Positions 7,202 to 16,038 of a DNA stretch of 37,309 bases are shown here, piece after piece; the first letter of the stretch is position 1; every line of letters starts with the position of its first letter. The stretch spans positions 1-37,309 of the forward strand of contig DAHUYR010000028.1 in assembly GCA_027315135.1 (NCBI GenBank), read 5' to 3'. The stretch is from Microcaldota archaeon. Lineage in GTDB: Archaea > Micrarchaeota > Micrarchaeia > Micrarchaeales > CABMGC01. The notes below the pieces were generated by a model. It saw only the letters and a program-made list of their open reading frames with translations, had not been told where the DNA came from and made no database searches. A program made the position numbers and the translations under genes.

Positions 7202-8233
7202 TCAGTAGATAGACTGCAGTGCTTCCAGGCGCATCGGCGCTACATGCTCATTGACTCTCTTGTCTCCGAACTTCGCCTTCACTCCTGTCACTATCGACAT
7301 TACCCTTATTTCTTCGCCAAGCTCAGGAAGCATCCTTGCACCGAATATGACGTTTGCATCTCCTGCAACGCCTTCAGTGACGCCGTTTGCTATCTGAGTA
7401 GCTTCGCTTATAGTAAGGTTGCTGCCTCCTGTGACCTGTATGAGCGCTCCTTTCGCACCTTCATTCTCCACAGACAGTAGAGGATGTGCAAGCGTTGACT
7501 TAATCACCTGCTCGACTCTTCCAGGGCCCTTTCCTGATCCAAGGCTTATCACTGCGGTTCCCGTGTTTCTTACCACTGTGTTAAGGTCTGCGAAATCTAG
7601 GTTTATCAGGCTTGGGAAGTATATCGTGTCAGATATGCCCTTTACGGCATTCCCGGTAATGTTATCAACGAACTCGAAGGCTTTGTCCATAGGAAGGTTT
7701 GGCACATATGAGAGTAGTTTGTCATTCTCTACCACTATGGTGCAATCTGCTTCCTTGTTCAGCCTTTCGATGCCCCATTCTGCCTTTACCTTTCTGCTTC
7801 TCTCAAGTGCAAATGGATACGTTACAGTAGCTATGACGGTTGCGCCGCACTCTCTTGCTATGTGCGCCACTATAGGAGCCGAACCTGTTCCTGTTCCTCC
7901 TCCCATACCTGCAGCTATGAAGACAAGGCTGTAGCCCTCTAGGGCCTGTCTTATCGCATCCTTGCTTACCTCTGCGCACTTCTCTGCGACTTCAGGGAAG
8001 CCACCTGCTCCAAGACCGTTTGTTATGCTCTTTCCTATAAGCAGCTTCTTGTCCGCCTTTATTATATTCAGATGCGCTATGTCTGTGTTTATTGCGATCT
8101 TGTCAGCGCTCTGCATGCCGTATCTTGCCAGTCTATTGACAAGGTTGGATCCCTGTCCTCCGCAACCTACCACCGCTATTCTCGGCTTGAAGGCTTCATA
8201 GTCAAACTGCTCGTTTCCCATTCTTGCACCCAT
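7202..8233 (-). CDS. ftsZ: Cell division GTPase FtsZ (copy A)
   Basis: FtsZ polymerises with GTP into the division ring. This 343-residue protein has the whole GTPase core: VVGCGGQGSN (21-30), the signature GGGTGTG (111-117) and the T7 catalytic loop NLDFAD (N211, D213, D216). The family's C-terminal domain follows, and the protein ends soon after with a short tail (EHVAPMRLEALQSIY) that could be the SepF contact. Sequence features such as SITNGLGAGG and PSLINLDFADL resemble archaeal FtsZ2 more than FtsZ1. A second ATG at 8221 fits a leaderless transcript from the TATA-like element near 8246-8253 and may be the true start. Copy B lies 28 bp upstream. Confidence 0.95.
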   Translation of the reverse strand: MGARMGNEQFDYEAFKPRIAVVGCGGQGSNLVNRLARYGMQSADKIAINTDIAHLNIIKADKKLLIGKSITNGLGAGGFPEVAEKCAEVSKDAIRQALEGYSLVFIAAGMGGGTGTGSAPIVAHIARECGATVIATVTYPFALERSRKVKAEWGIERLNKEADCTIVVENDKLLSYVPNLPMDKAFEFVDNITGNAVKGISDTIYFPSLINLDFADLNTVVRNTGTAVISLGSGKGPGRVEQVIKSTLAHPLLSVENEGAKGALIQVTGGSNLTISEATQIANGVTEGVAGDANVIFGARMLPELGEEIRVMSIVTGVKAKFGDKRVNEHVAPMRLEALQSIY

Positions 8234-8256
8234 TTATCCCTAAATAAATATAAAAG

Positions 8257-8274
8257 GGATCTCAAATGAGATCC
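8257..8274. promoter_or_regulatory. 18-bp inverted repeat between the two ftsZ genes
   Basis: GGATCTCA, two bases, TGAGATCC forms a perfect 8-bp dyad that includes the stop codon of ftsZ copy B and lies just upstream of the TATA-like element of copy A. It could be an operator, an RNA hairpin, or a chance product of the coding end (DLDLI). Confidence 0.35.
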
Positions 8275-9311
8275 AAGTCATACTTTGCAGGTCTTTCCTC
8301 GCTGTTGAACTTTCCAGCTATGCTTGAGCCCTTTACTCCAGTCACTATTGCGACTATTTCTATCTGCCCTTCGTAGCCAGGTATTATCCTTGCGCCCCAC
8401 TTTATGTTTGCCTTAGGGTCCATGCGCTCGGTTATTATCTCTCCTGCGTGTATTGCGTCTCCGAGGCTCAGGTCTGATGCTCCAGATATGTGTATCAGTG
8501 CACCCTTTGCATTTTCGAAGTCCACGTCAAGCAGCTTGTTCTTTATAACAGCTTCTGCTGCCGCAGTTACCTTCTCGTTGCCCTTTCCTACTCCTACGGA
8601 TATGAATCCAACATCTCCGCTGCCCATGATTGATCTCACGTCAGCAAAGTCTATGTTTATCAGGCTTGGTTGGGTTATCGTCCATACGAGTCCGCCTATG
8701 GCCTTTGCCAGTATGTCGTCTGCAACTGCGAACGCCTCGTTCATTGGCAGGTTAGGAACCAGCTTCACTAGCCTGTTGTTGTCCAGGATTATGACGCTGT
8801 CGCTGTACTTTCTCAGCTTCTGTATACCCTCTTCTGCCTTAACCTTTCTTACTCTTTCAAGATCAAATGGATAAGTTACCATTGCGACTACGATAGCTCC
8901 CTGTTCCTTTGCTATCTGAGCCACTACTGGCATTGCACCTGTTCCTGTTCCTCCTCCCATACCTGCGCACAGGAAGACGAGTTGTGCTCCATTTATTACC
9001 TCTTCTATTGCCTGCCTGTCTGCCTCAGCCGCCTTTGCTCCTACTTCAGGAGTTCCTCCGGCTCCGAGACCTCTTGTCAGGCTCTTTCCAATAAGGACCT
9101 TCTTTATTCGGTCATCGAGCATCTTGAAGTGCTGAACGTCAGTATTAATTGCCACAAGATCTGTGCCCTTAACACCACTTTTCAGCAGCCTCTGTGCTGT
9201 GTTGTTGCCACCCCCGCCCACTCCTATGGTTACTATCTTTATCTGGGGTGTAGAATTACTGTCTATCTCCTCACTTTTATTCGCAAGAAACTCACTAGAG
9301 AAATCTACCAT
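8262..9311 (-). CDS. ftsZ: Cell division GTPase FtsZ (copy B)
   Basis: This second FtsZ has 349 residues. It has a polar N-terminal extension of about 23 residues ([16 protein letters not shown]), the nucleotide motif [12 protein letters not shown] (29-40), GGGTGTG (119-125) and the catalytic loop NIDFAD (N219, D221, D224). [20 protein letters not shown] is very close to archaeal FtsZ2. The C-terminal tail [12 protein letters not shown] is short. Archaea commonly carry two FtsZ paralogs with separate tasks (assembly versus constriction), but here both look FtsZ2-like, so I do not assign 1 and 2. It is upstream of copy A on the same strand. TATA-like elements near 9330-9350 probably drive it. 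Confidence 0.95.
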   Translation of the reverse strand: MVDFSSEFLANKSEEIDSNSTPQIKIVTIGVGGGGNNTAQRLLKSGVKGTDLVAINTDVQHFKMLDDRIKKVLIGKSLTRGLGAGGTPEVGAKAAEADRQAIEEVINGAQLVFLCAGMGGGTGTGAMPVVAQIAKEQGAIVVAMVTYPFDLERVRKVKAEEGIQKLRKYSDSVIILDNNRLVKLVPNLPMNEAFAVADDILAKAIGGLVWTITQPSLINIDFADVRSIMGSGDVGFISVGVGKGNEKVTAAAEAVIKNKLLDVDFENAKGALIHISGASDLSLGDAIHAGEIITERMDPKANIKWGARIIPGYEGQIEIVAIVTGVKGSSIAGKFNSEERPAKYDLDLI

Positions 9312-9497
9312 GCGATCGCCTGTTTTATATAAACTAGCGGATATGTTTAAATAGCTTTTGTATCGCCTTTAGTAATGGAATTGCAGGTACTGTGATAAAA
9401 AACATTTATCTGAGTAAAATAATTTTACTTTGATATAGAGGTTTTGGCATGAATCTGCATGGAAAAAATGCATTGCATGCATGCTTTGCGGCAGATA

Positions 9498-11258
9498 TCA
9501 GCTGGATAATTTTGATTTCCTCTGTATCCCGAACATCTCTATCACTTCCTCAGTTGTCGTCGCATCTGATGCGCTTTTGTCTTCTCGTATCCCGTCGCTT
9601 ACAAGCCTTGGAAATCTCAGCGCGTACCCAAGTCCGTCCTGCACTCCACAGGTGTGCATGCTTGACCTTGTTATCTCATCTGCCCTTACAGTAACAACAA
9701 ATTTTGGCTCTACCCAGAAATCAGGCTCCACTGCAGCATTCACCCTGGCAGGCTTATGTTTTGCTTTTATCTTGTCCAGCTCCTTTTTGAGGGACTTCAT
9801 CTGCGCTTCGCTGAATCCTGTACCTATCCTAGTTATCGTCTCGAAGGTATCCTCCTTGCTGTTGTACACGCCTGCGAGAAGTCCTCCGAACTTGAACTCT
9901 GCGCGCAGTCCTTTTCCGAGGAAGTATCCGAGTATAACAAGATCCAGAGTGTCTGAGAGCTCGCCCTTGTAGCTCCTCTTAAGCTTTATCCATGAGAATT
10001 TCCTTGCCCCTGCAACATACCTGGAATTCAGATCCTTCGCCATTATACCCTCGAGCCCGTCCTCTATTACAGCGTTGAAATACTGGTCTATGCGCTTAGG
10101 ATCCTTTGTGATGATCCTGTCCGAGAGCCTCACCATCTTCCTTTTCTCCAGTATAGATTCGAGAAGCTCCCTTCTCTCGGAGTAGGGTTTTGACATCGTC
10201 TCTTTTCCGTTTAAGTACATTATGTCGAATGAGAATAGAGTGAGAGGCACGTCCCGGGACATCTTGTCTATCCCATGCTTCCTCTTACGCTGAATGGTTT
10301 CCTGGAAGGGAAGGAACTGGTCCGTGGATTCGTTATAGCCTATTGCCTCCCCTTCTATTATCGCGCTCTCCGCCGAGATTTCATCCAAGGCAGCGTGCAC
10401 CACCTCTGGGAACATTGGAGTGAGCACTTCCAGGTTTCTTGAGTATATCTCAACCTTCTTGCTCTTTCTGTCGATATGTATCTGCTGCCTTAATCCGTCG
10501 TATTTTGACTCTATTGCGCACTCCCCATGAGTCTTCTCCAGTATCTCCTCTGCAGTCGGCAGCCTTTCTGCGAGGGCAGGCCTTATCGGGCTGAAGAGCT
10601 TGACCTCGATATGCTCTATCCCCGTTATGCCTTTTTTCGATAGCGTCTCGCCGACAGTGCCAAGATCGCTGCATATGTTGTATGCGTTTTCCAATACGGG
10701 CTTTGCATCCCTGCTTCCTGTGAATGCCTTTGAGAGTGCCTCGAGAATCGTTGCGTCTCCGAGCCCCAGCCTTAGCCTTCCGAGAGCGAATCTTGTTATG
10801 TACCTCGCCTCCAACGGCGAAGATGCTGACAGCAGCTCCATAAGCATCTTTATCTTTGTATCCTGGCTTCCCTGACCCGAGGTTCTTGCAATCCTTCGCA
10901 TCGACTCGAATACATCGTTTACAGTGAATTGCTTTTGGCTTATCCTTTTCAATTTGCCCTTTGCGCAGAATTCCTCTGCAGTAATTCCCAGATCCCCTGC
11001 TTTCTTGTACGCAGTTATTACGGATTCCTTTGAATAACCGGTGGCTGCTGCAATCGCCTGTTCTGCAAAGCTCTCTGCCAGTCCGATGACTATGCCTTCG
11101 AATGATGGGCTTAGAACTCCCTGAGTCAGGTATATCAGCTGTTTTATCTCATCGGAAGATGACTTTGAGAGAAGTTCCGAGAGCGTATCTATCATTTCAA
11201 GCCTTGAGCTCGTGCCCTCTAGCTTCTCATAATAAATTGCAGCGTCCTTAAACAGCAT
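9498..11258 (-). CDS. lig: ATP-dependent DNA ligase
   Basis: This is the replicative and repair ligase that seals nicks through an enzyme-AMP intermediate. The 586-residue length is normal for archaeal LigI-like enzymes. An N-terminal helical DNA-binding domain (about 1-220) precedes the nucleotidyltransferase domain with motif I SKYDGLR (adenylated K252), IIEGEAIGY, DGLEGIMAKDL and SWIKLKRSY (motif V). A C-terminal OB domain ends near RFPRLVSDGIREDKS. The ATG at 11258 is preceded by a TATA-like AACATATATAAAC about 25-30 bp upstream. The gene stands alone between ftsZ and the Fic gene. Confidence 0.96.
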   Translation of the reverse strand: MLFKDAAIYYEKLEGTSSRLEMIDTLSELLSKSSSDEIKQLIYLTQGVLSPSFEGIVIGLAESFAEQAIAAATGYSKESVITAYKKAGDLGITAEEFCAKGKLKRISQKQFTVNDVFESMRRIARTSGQGSQDTKIKMLMELLSASSPLEARYITRFALGRLRLGLGDATILEALSKAFTGSRDAKPVLENAYNICSDLGTVGETLSKKGITGIEHIEVKLFSPIRPALAERLPTAEEILEKTHGECAIESKYDGLRQQIHIDRKSKKVEIYSRNLEVLTPMFPEVVHAALDEISAESAIIEGEAIGYNESTDQFLPFQETIQRKRKHGIDKMSRDVPLTLFSFDIMYLNGKETMSKPYSERRELLESILEKRKMVRLSDRIITKDPKRIDQYFNAVIEDGLEGIMAKDLNSRYVAGARKFSWIKLKRSYKGELSDTLDLVILGYFLGKGLRAEFKFGGLLAGVYNSKEDTFETITRIGTGFSEAQMKSLKKELDKIKAKHKPARVNAAVEPDFWVEPKFVVTVRADEITRSSMHTCGVQDGLGYALRFPRLVSDGIREDKSASDATTTEEVIEMFGIQRKSKLSS

Positions 11259-11309
11259 CGTATCAGTATTAGGTCTGTTTTTATGTTTATATATGTTCTC
11301 TGAAACGTG

Positions 11310-12443
11310 TCATTCCTCATTTATTATCAGGTATATCTTCTCTGCGAAGAAGCCCCTGTTCCTCTCCTTTTTCTCCTGAACAAGAATGCCCTCTTTCACA
11401 AGCCTGTCCACTGCGCGTTTTGCAGTAGGATAGGTTGCTTCGAGGGCATCCCTGGCATCGGCAATTGTTATGAACGGGTTCTTGAAGAGCTCGTTCAAGA
11501 CTATCCTTGATGACTCTGCTGACTTTGAGTTTCCGAGCTTCTTCATGCATGCCGTTCTGTATTCCGATAGCTTTGTTGCTGTGCGCACAGCCTTTTTGGA
11601 CTGGTATCGCATAGCCTTCAGGAAGAACTTTATCCAGGAGATGTAGTCGCCCGTTTTGCTCACATGGAGCATCGTGTCATAATAAGTAGCTCTGTCTTTG
11701 TCGAAGTATTCGCTTATGCAGAGGCTTGGGAGGGTTAGCAGCTTGCTCTTCTGCAAATATACAGATATGAGCAGCCTTCCGGTCCTGCCATTGGCATGTT
11801 CGAATGGTCGTATTGTCTCGAACTGGTAGTGCATCAGTGCAATCTGCACGACAGGATGTATCGAGTTATTTTCCTGCATGTAGTATAGCGCGTTCTCAAG
11901 CAGCGGCATTATCCTCTCTGGAGGCGGAGGTACGTAGCGCGCTATGGCTGCCGGAGTTTCCGGGGAGCCTAGCCAGTTCTGTTTGCTTCGTATCAACGAA
12001 CTTTTTTCATTATTGCTGCCTGCCAGGATCCTGTGCGCGTCGAGTATAGTATTTGCAGTTATGTCCCCTCTGCTTATCGATGGTATGCAGCTTCTCAGTG
12101 CCTCTATGTGGCTAAAGGCTTCCTTTGCAACCTTTTGGTCTTCCATTGATCGCTTTCCCTTTTCATATCTAAATAGATTATCAAGCGTCTCCCTGTTGCC
12201 ATGCAGCCTTGCGCTTTCCAACGCCTCCTTCCTTGACTGCAGCTCTGCAAATTCAGGAAATTCATTTGATATAGCTTCGAGCTTCCCCAACTCGAAGCTA
12301 GTCTCTGCCAGAAGAGTTATCGCCTCATCGTCAAATTTAACTTGTACAGGAAGTAATCTTGGGACGAATGCATAGTAGTTATTGTGTTGGTTCTGTACGA
12401 ATAGTAGTTCACCAGCCATGCCATTAAACTCACCGTGATTCAT
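11310..12443 (-). CDS. Fic-domain protein with altered catalytic motif and winged helix
   Basis: Fic proteins usually transfer AMP from ATP to a target protein. This 377-residue protein has an N-terminal helical domain, the Fic core (about 120-285) and a C-terminal winged helix (about 310-370, NPFITIADARDALEATYPTA). The hallmark HxFx(D/E)GNGRxxR is present but changed: it reads IRPFEHANGRTGR. R212 replaces the catalytic histidine, H216 stands at the metal-binding acidic position, and alanine replaces the first glycine. The phosphate-binding NGRTGR part is kept. No clear (S/T)xxxE(G/N) inhibitory helix is visible. It may be inactive as an AMPylase, use other chemistry, or act as a regulator. 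It is preceded by a long AT-rich gene-free stretch. Confidence 0.85.
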   Translation of the reverse strand: MNHGEFNGMAGELLFVQNQHNNYYAFVPRLLPVQVKFDDEAITLLAETSFELGKLEAISNEFPEFAELQSRKEALESARLHGNRETLDNLFRYEKGKRSMEDQKVAKEAFSHIEALRSCIPSISRGDITANTILDAHRILAGSNNEKSSLIRSKQNWLGSPETPAAIARYVPPPPERIMPLLENALYYMQENNSIHPVVQIALMHYQFETIRPFEHANGRTGRLLISVYLQKSKLLTLPSLCISEYFDKDRATYYDTMLHVSKTGDYISWIKFFLKAMRYQSKKAVRTATKLSEYRTACMKKLGNSKSAESSRIVLNELFKNPFITIADARDALEATYPTAKRAVDRLVKEGILVQEKKERNRGFFAEKIYLIINEE

Positions 12444-13173
12444 TTTACCATCAGATAATTTATTTATATTAAAGAAAACTATTTAAATATTAATTAATTT
12501 AACATTTATTAGAATAACTTGAGATCGAATAGGCATAGCGATAATTATAAGCATTATAAATATATTATGGATGACTTATCCTCTTTTTGTTCGGTCGAAT
12601 ATATTTTAAATAAATAAATTTGATATATAGTTATTATGCTACATTATAGTAGTCATTATAACTAAAAATATAAATCTGTATTAAAAATAACTTAATTATG
12701 AATAATATAGCTGAAATCCGTCCCAGTCCACATGATACGGTTTGATCCAAGAATAGTCAGATAATAATTAAAGAAAAGGCTAATTATAATTAATATAATT
12801 AACTTATAGGCTTACGATATGATATTCATTATTTTATATTAAATAATATTAAATTAAATTTATTATATATAAAAAGGAAAGGACATCTGCCTCTGGCGTG
12901 CTGTCTGATTTTTATGATAATAATAGAATCGGCATTTATATTAATATACAGATAATATGTATACGTATTCCTAGTTAATAGCAGTACATATTAAATGAAA
13001 ATCATAAATGTTTAATATAGAGTATGAAATTAGTATAGTACTAACATTGAAACTACTGATAACATGTCCTCTTTTTTAGCTCTGCCGATATGCTCCCATC
13101 TTCGCTTATCTATTTTTAGAGAAGTTTTTGCTAGTTGTTATGCCGCATAGTGCTATCTTTGTTATAAGCGCCT
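12444..13173. other. AT-rich gene-free stretch with a few GC-richer islands
   Basis: About 730 bp hold no convincing coding frame on either strand and are strikingly A/T-rich compared with the rest of the window. Short islands of mixed composition stand out at about 12710-12755, 12882-12918 and 13065-13170. The middle island follows TATTATATAT at 12861-12870 and is followed by ATTTTT, the layout expected of a small RNA gene. The stretch also holds the promoter of the Fic gene at its left edge. It may be the remains of decayed or imported DNA. Confidence 0.5.
12882..12925 (+). ncRNA. Candidate small RNA in AT-rich DNA
   Basis: An island around CATCTGCCTCTGGCGTGCTG lies about 25 bp after a TATA-like element (12861-12870) and ends in GATTTTT, a possible archaeal T-run terminator. 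No known RNA family fits, and no stable fold was established by eye. It is listed only as a candidate. Confidence 0.15.
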
Positions 13174-14172
13174 TTACAATAAATGTGCGATAATGGCATC
13201 CGAGTTATCGCTTACCCATACTGCAGATTTAAAGCAATCGTATAAATTATCTTTTTTTATTTTCTGGGGATTATTTTGCAATAGCCAATATGTGTAATTA
13301 AAGAAGTCTATGTAATGTGATATTATCAAGTTAGGTATGAATTTAATCTCTGAGGATTTAATTTCACGGTATTTTCGATAGGTATTGATGAAAGATTTTG
13401 CTTTTTGAAGATCTATCTTATATCCTGCCTTTTCTCTGCAAGAGAATTGTATGAAGTTTGCAATATCTTTAATTATAGTATCATTTAGACGGCCGACATT
13501 ATCAAAATCTATAATGCCAACAAGGTTCTTTCTATTCCAGATCAGGTTATCTCCTTTGATATCTGCATGTAGGGGATACGTTCTTAGGTCACTATAATTA
13601 TCCGCTTTGATGTTTTTTTGTATCTGCATTAAAACCTTTATCATCTTTAAGAAGGCATCGTCTTCTTTATTTTTTTCCTTCTTCCTAGCAGCTACTGTCT
13701 CCATCTCTAATGAAAAATTTAGTATTGCTTTCTTGAAAAATGGGTCTGTGGTTGATTTTCTTATCCCTCTGGACTTCTTCTTCACAGAAAGTTCGTGATA
13801 CTCTGACATCATCTTGGCTACTGCTTTTACGTCTTGAAGACTGAGCTCTTTTCTAATCTGGCCATTAATATAGCCATATAGCCAAAATAGCTTCTTGTTA
13901 TGTACTACGAATTCTGTTTTTTGTGTACTGAGTATCGGAACAGGAATTTTATATTTAAAACCTCTAGACTTGAGATAGTTTAGATAGTCAAATTCAAATT
14001 CCAGTGACTTTTTATCCTTAAATCGGCTGACTTCCCTAAGCACGAATCGCCCTTTGCCTGTTTCTATAATCCAGTTATTATTGACTACACCTGCCTTCAA
14101 TGCCCTATATTTGTAGTTTGTTATTGACCACTTATACAATATCGCATCAAATTCAGATTTATTTAATGGCAT
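13174..14172 (-). CDS. APH/homoserine-kinase-type phosphotransferase
   Basis: This small-molecule kinase of the aminoglycoside phosphotransferase-like fold has 332 residues from the ATG at 14172. A GTG three codons earlier is also possible. Visible motifs are VLRE in the N-lobe, the catalytic loop HADIKGDN (D204, N209) and the metal-binding IIDFD (D222), so the active site looks intact. The family phosphorylates substrates such as homoserine, choline, thiamine or antibiotics, and nothing here identifies which. A helical insertion rich in K and E (about 160-175) interrupts the middle. Base composition is clearly lower in GC than its neighbours, with many AAA, ATA and TTA codons, and it adjoins the AT-rich gene-free stretch, which hints at transfer. 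Confidence 0.8.
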   Translation of the reverse strand: MPLNKSEFDAILYKWSITNYKYRALKAGVVNNNWIIETGKGRFVLREVSRFKDKKSLEFEFDYLNYLKSRGFKYKIPVPILSTQKTEFVVHNKKLFWLYGYINGQIRKELSLQDVKAVAKMMSEYHELSVKKKSRGIRKSTTDPFFKKAILNFSLEMETVAARKKEKNKEDDAFLKMIKVLMQIQKNIKADNYSDLRTYPLHADIKGDNLIWNRKNLVGIIDFDNVGRLNDTIIKDIANFIQFSCREKAGYKIDLQKAKSFINTYRKYREIKSSEIKFIPNLIISHYIDFFNYTYWLLQNNPQKIKKDNLYDCFKSAVWVSDNSDAIIAHLL

Positions 14173-14233
14173 AACGACCACATAATATCATTTATTTGGA
14201 TTATTAGACGCTGCGCTCAGTAACATAGATATC

Positions 14234-14257
14234 CGTTGCACTGGATGAACCGCAACG
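14234..14257 (-). terminator. Hairpin downstream of dnaG
   Basis: A 6-bp perfect inverted repeat (CGTTGC / GCAACG, 12-nt loop) lies about 30 bp past the dnaG stop on the minus strand. It may shape the 3' end of that mRNA, though no strong T run follows. Confidence 0.25.
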
Positions 14258-14288
14258 TATATCGACAAAGGTGTTGTTCCAATGTGGA

Positions 14289-15686
14289 TCAGAGCTTTCC
14301 TGTTTCCTTTGCATACAGGACCATGTTGGTGTATCGCTTGTTCAGCTGGTTTGCCTTTACTCCGTATATTGCCTTTACATGCTTGGTCTGTGCAAGTTCA
14401 AGCAGCCTCTGCGTTATGACGCCGTCAAGCACTATGCCATAGACATTGTCTGTTTCCTGCACGGTTACAAGAAGCTCCCTTATGGGAATCTCTTTTATCA
14501 TGTTGCCCGTGTTATCATACAGCCTTGAGCGCAGGGTTCCTGCAAGCTCATCCAATCCGTTTGAAAGCTGGGAGAGCATCATTGACTCCAGGGCTGGCTT
14601 TGCCTCATCTGCCTGTGTCCTTGTATCCTCTATGCCAGAGTCGCGCTCTATTACAGGTATGTCGTCAGGACTGTCTTCCAATGAGCCTATTCCAGGTTCA
14701 TGCGAGTCTGGTTCCTGTACATGCTGCTGTGGGGAGGGCTGCTGGGATTGAGTAGGCTGGTGAAATGGCATTGGCGCAGGCCCGTGTTCCTGTTCCCTCC
14801 TTGGTGGTGGCTGCTGAGTGCGCGTATGAGGAACTGTAGTCTGCTGTGAAGGCCTTACGTTGAGATACTGGTCTACAGGTATGCGTGACCTCATCGCCTT
14901 TATTATCTCCTTCCTTGTAAGATCCTCCACCTCTTTGCCGTCAGGAGCCTTTGCGACGAAGTCGACCTCTGCTACATTAAGCAGTGACCTTATTATCAGA
15001 TCGCCACCGCGGTCGCCGTCTACAAAGATTGTCGTCTCCTTTTCCCTTGAGAGGTTTATTATCGATTTAGGAACGTTCGATGCGGCTCCGCCTACGGCTA
15101 TGGCATTTGCCATATCGTTTCTCAGCAGGGTCAACACATCCGCTCTTCCTTCTACTATTATCAGTTCGTCGCTCTTGCCCACTTCTGGACCTGCAGGCAG
15201 ATGCTCCGGACCATATGCAGATATCTCGCTAACGCGCAGCTCAGACTGCACAACCTCGGATATCTCCTTGCTGTCCGGTATCTCTGTATTCATCAGGATC
15301 TTAAGAAGTTCTTTTGCCCTTGTGAGCACCTTTCTTCTCTTCTCTGAACGCGTGTCCTCGATCTTGTCTATTATGAATTTTGCTTCGTATGGACCGACCC
15401 TGTCAACAGATTCTATTGCAGCAGCAAGTATGCAGGTCTCTATACGATCAAGGGATGCAGGAAGATGTAGCTTCCCGAAACTCTTGTTTGATGATTGCGA
15501 AACTTCTATCTCTATTCTGCCGATCTTGCCGTTCTTCTGCAGCTCCCTTAAGTCAAGTTCGCTGCCCAGAAGGCCTTCCGTCTGTCCGAAGACAGCGCCT
15601 ATTATGTCAGGTTTGTCAACCACTCCGTCTATGTTGAATTTTGATTCAACCATGTATTTTACTATCTCAAGATATGTTTTTGCCAT
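14289..15686 (-). CDS. dnaG: Archaeal DnaG primase-like protein
   Basis: Archaeal DnaG is a TOPRIM protein found with the RNA exosome, and it can also make short RNA primers. The 465-residue protein has the conserved N-terminal region (about 1-165) and a TOPRIM domain starting at DELIIVEGRADVL, with E179 and the DxD pair D223/D225 in FVDGDRGGD, so metal-binding residues are intact. Next come a P/Q-rich low-complexity linker (about 285-335) and a conserved C-terminal domain ending LNKRYTNMVLYAKETGKL. The linker makes the protein somewhat longer than typical. The start lies one base after the stop of the small TOPRIM gene, so the two form an operon. Confidence 0.95.
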   Translation of the reverse strand: MAKTYLEIVKYMVESKFNIDGVVDKPDIIGAVFGQTEGLLGSELDLRELQKNGKIGRIEIEVSQSSNKSFGKLHLPASLDRIETCILAAAIESVDRVGPYEAKFIIDKIEDTRSEKRRKVLTRAKELLKILMNTEIPDSKEISEVVQSELRVSEISAYGPEHLPAGPEVGKSDELIIVEGRADVLTLLRNDMANAIAVGGAASNVPKSIINLSREKETTIFVDGDRGGDLIIRSLLNVAEVDFVAKAPDGKEVEDLTRKEIIKAMRSRIPVDQYLNVRPSQQTTVPHTRTQQPPPRREQEHGPAPMPFHQPTQSQQPSPQQHVQEPDSHEPGIGSLEDSPDDIPVIERDSGIEDTRTQADEAKPALESMMLSQLSNGLDELAGTLRSRLYDNTGNMIKEIPIRELLVTVQETDNVYGIVLDGVITQRLLELAQTKHVKAIYGVKANQLNKRYTNMVLYAKETGKL

Positions 15687-15687
15687 T

Positions 15688-16038
15688 CTAACACCACATC
15701 GCCTCCTGGACAGGTCTGCACAACTGCTCTATCGAAGTGATATTCAGCAGCTTCTGCAGCCTCTCTCCCAAGGCCGTGTCTATGCTTATGCTTTTGTCCA
15801 TCTCCAGGAGCCTGTTGTAGAGCCTTTCCCTCCTTTCAAAGCCCCTTCTATCATTGTCCATGAGCAGGTACACCTTGCCATCTGTTATAGCACTCCTCAC
15901 GAGGCTGCCCTCTGTCACTGCAGCTATGCCAAGCTTTGCAAGCGCCTTTACATCATGCCTGCCCTCGACTATCACTGTTGAACAGGCAAGCTCCGCCATC
16001 ATGCTTGAAACTGTCCTGGACCTTTGCTCCCTTTTCAC
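15688..16038 (-). CDS. Small stand-alone TOPRIM-domain protein
   Basis: This 116-residue protein is little more than a TOPRIM fold: TVIVEGRHDVKALAKLG (E25) and VYLLMDNDRRG (D61, D63), with a helical C-terminus. TOPRIM folds make the metal site of primases, topoisomerases and nucleases such as RNase M5; which reaction occurs here cannot be told. The reading starts at a GTG (16036-16038), and a Met pair at residues 13-14 is an alternative. It sits immediately upstream of dnaG with one base between the genes, which suggests a joint role or an accessory subunit. A Cys ends the chain (AMWC). Confidence 0.8.
   Translation of the reverse strand: MKREQRSRTVSSMMAELACSTVIVEGRHDVKALAKLGIAAVTEGSLVRSAITDGKVYLLMDNDRRGFERRERLYNRLLEMDKSISIDTALGERLQKLLNITSIEQLCRPVQEAMWC

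Noticed and set aside
9449-9497. Small gene starting at an ATG near 9449 on the plus strand
   Set aside because: The frame soon runs antisense through the ligase gene and has no family match. The repeated ATGCATGC there is short and isolated.
13174-14172. Aminoglycoside resistance gene
   Set aside because: The fold is right, but the same fold covers homoserine, choline and other kinases, and nothing in the sequence or context points to antibiotics.
14860-15981. Long plus-strand frame of 373 codons opposite dnaG
   Set aside because: It lies antisense to two well-recognised genes, has a Ser/Leu/Ile-rich composition typical of shadow frames, and matches no family.
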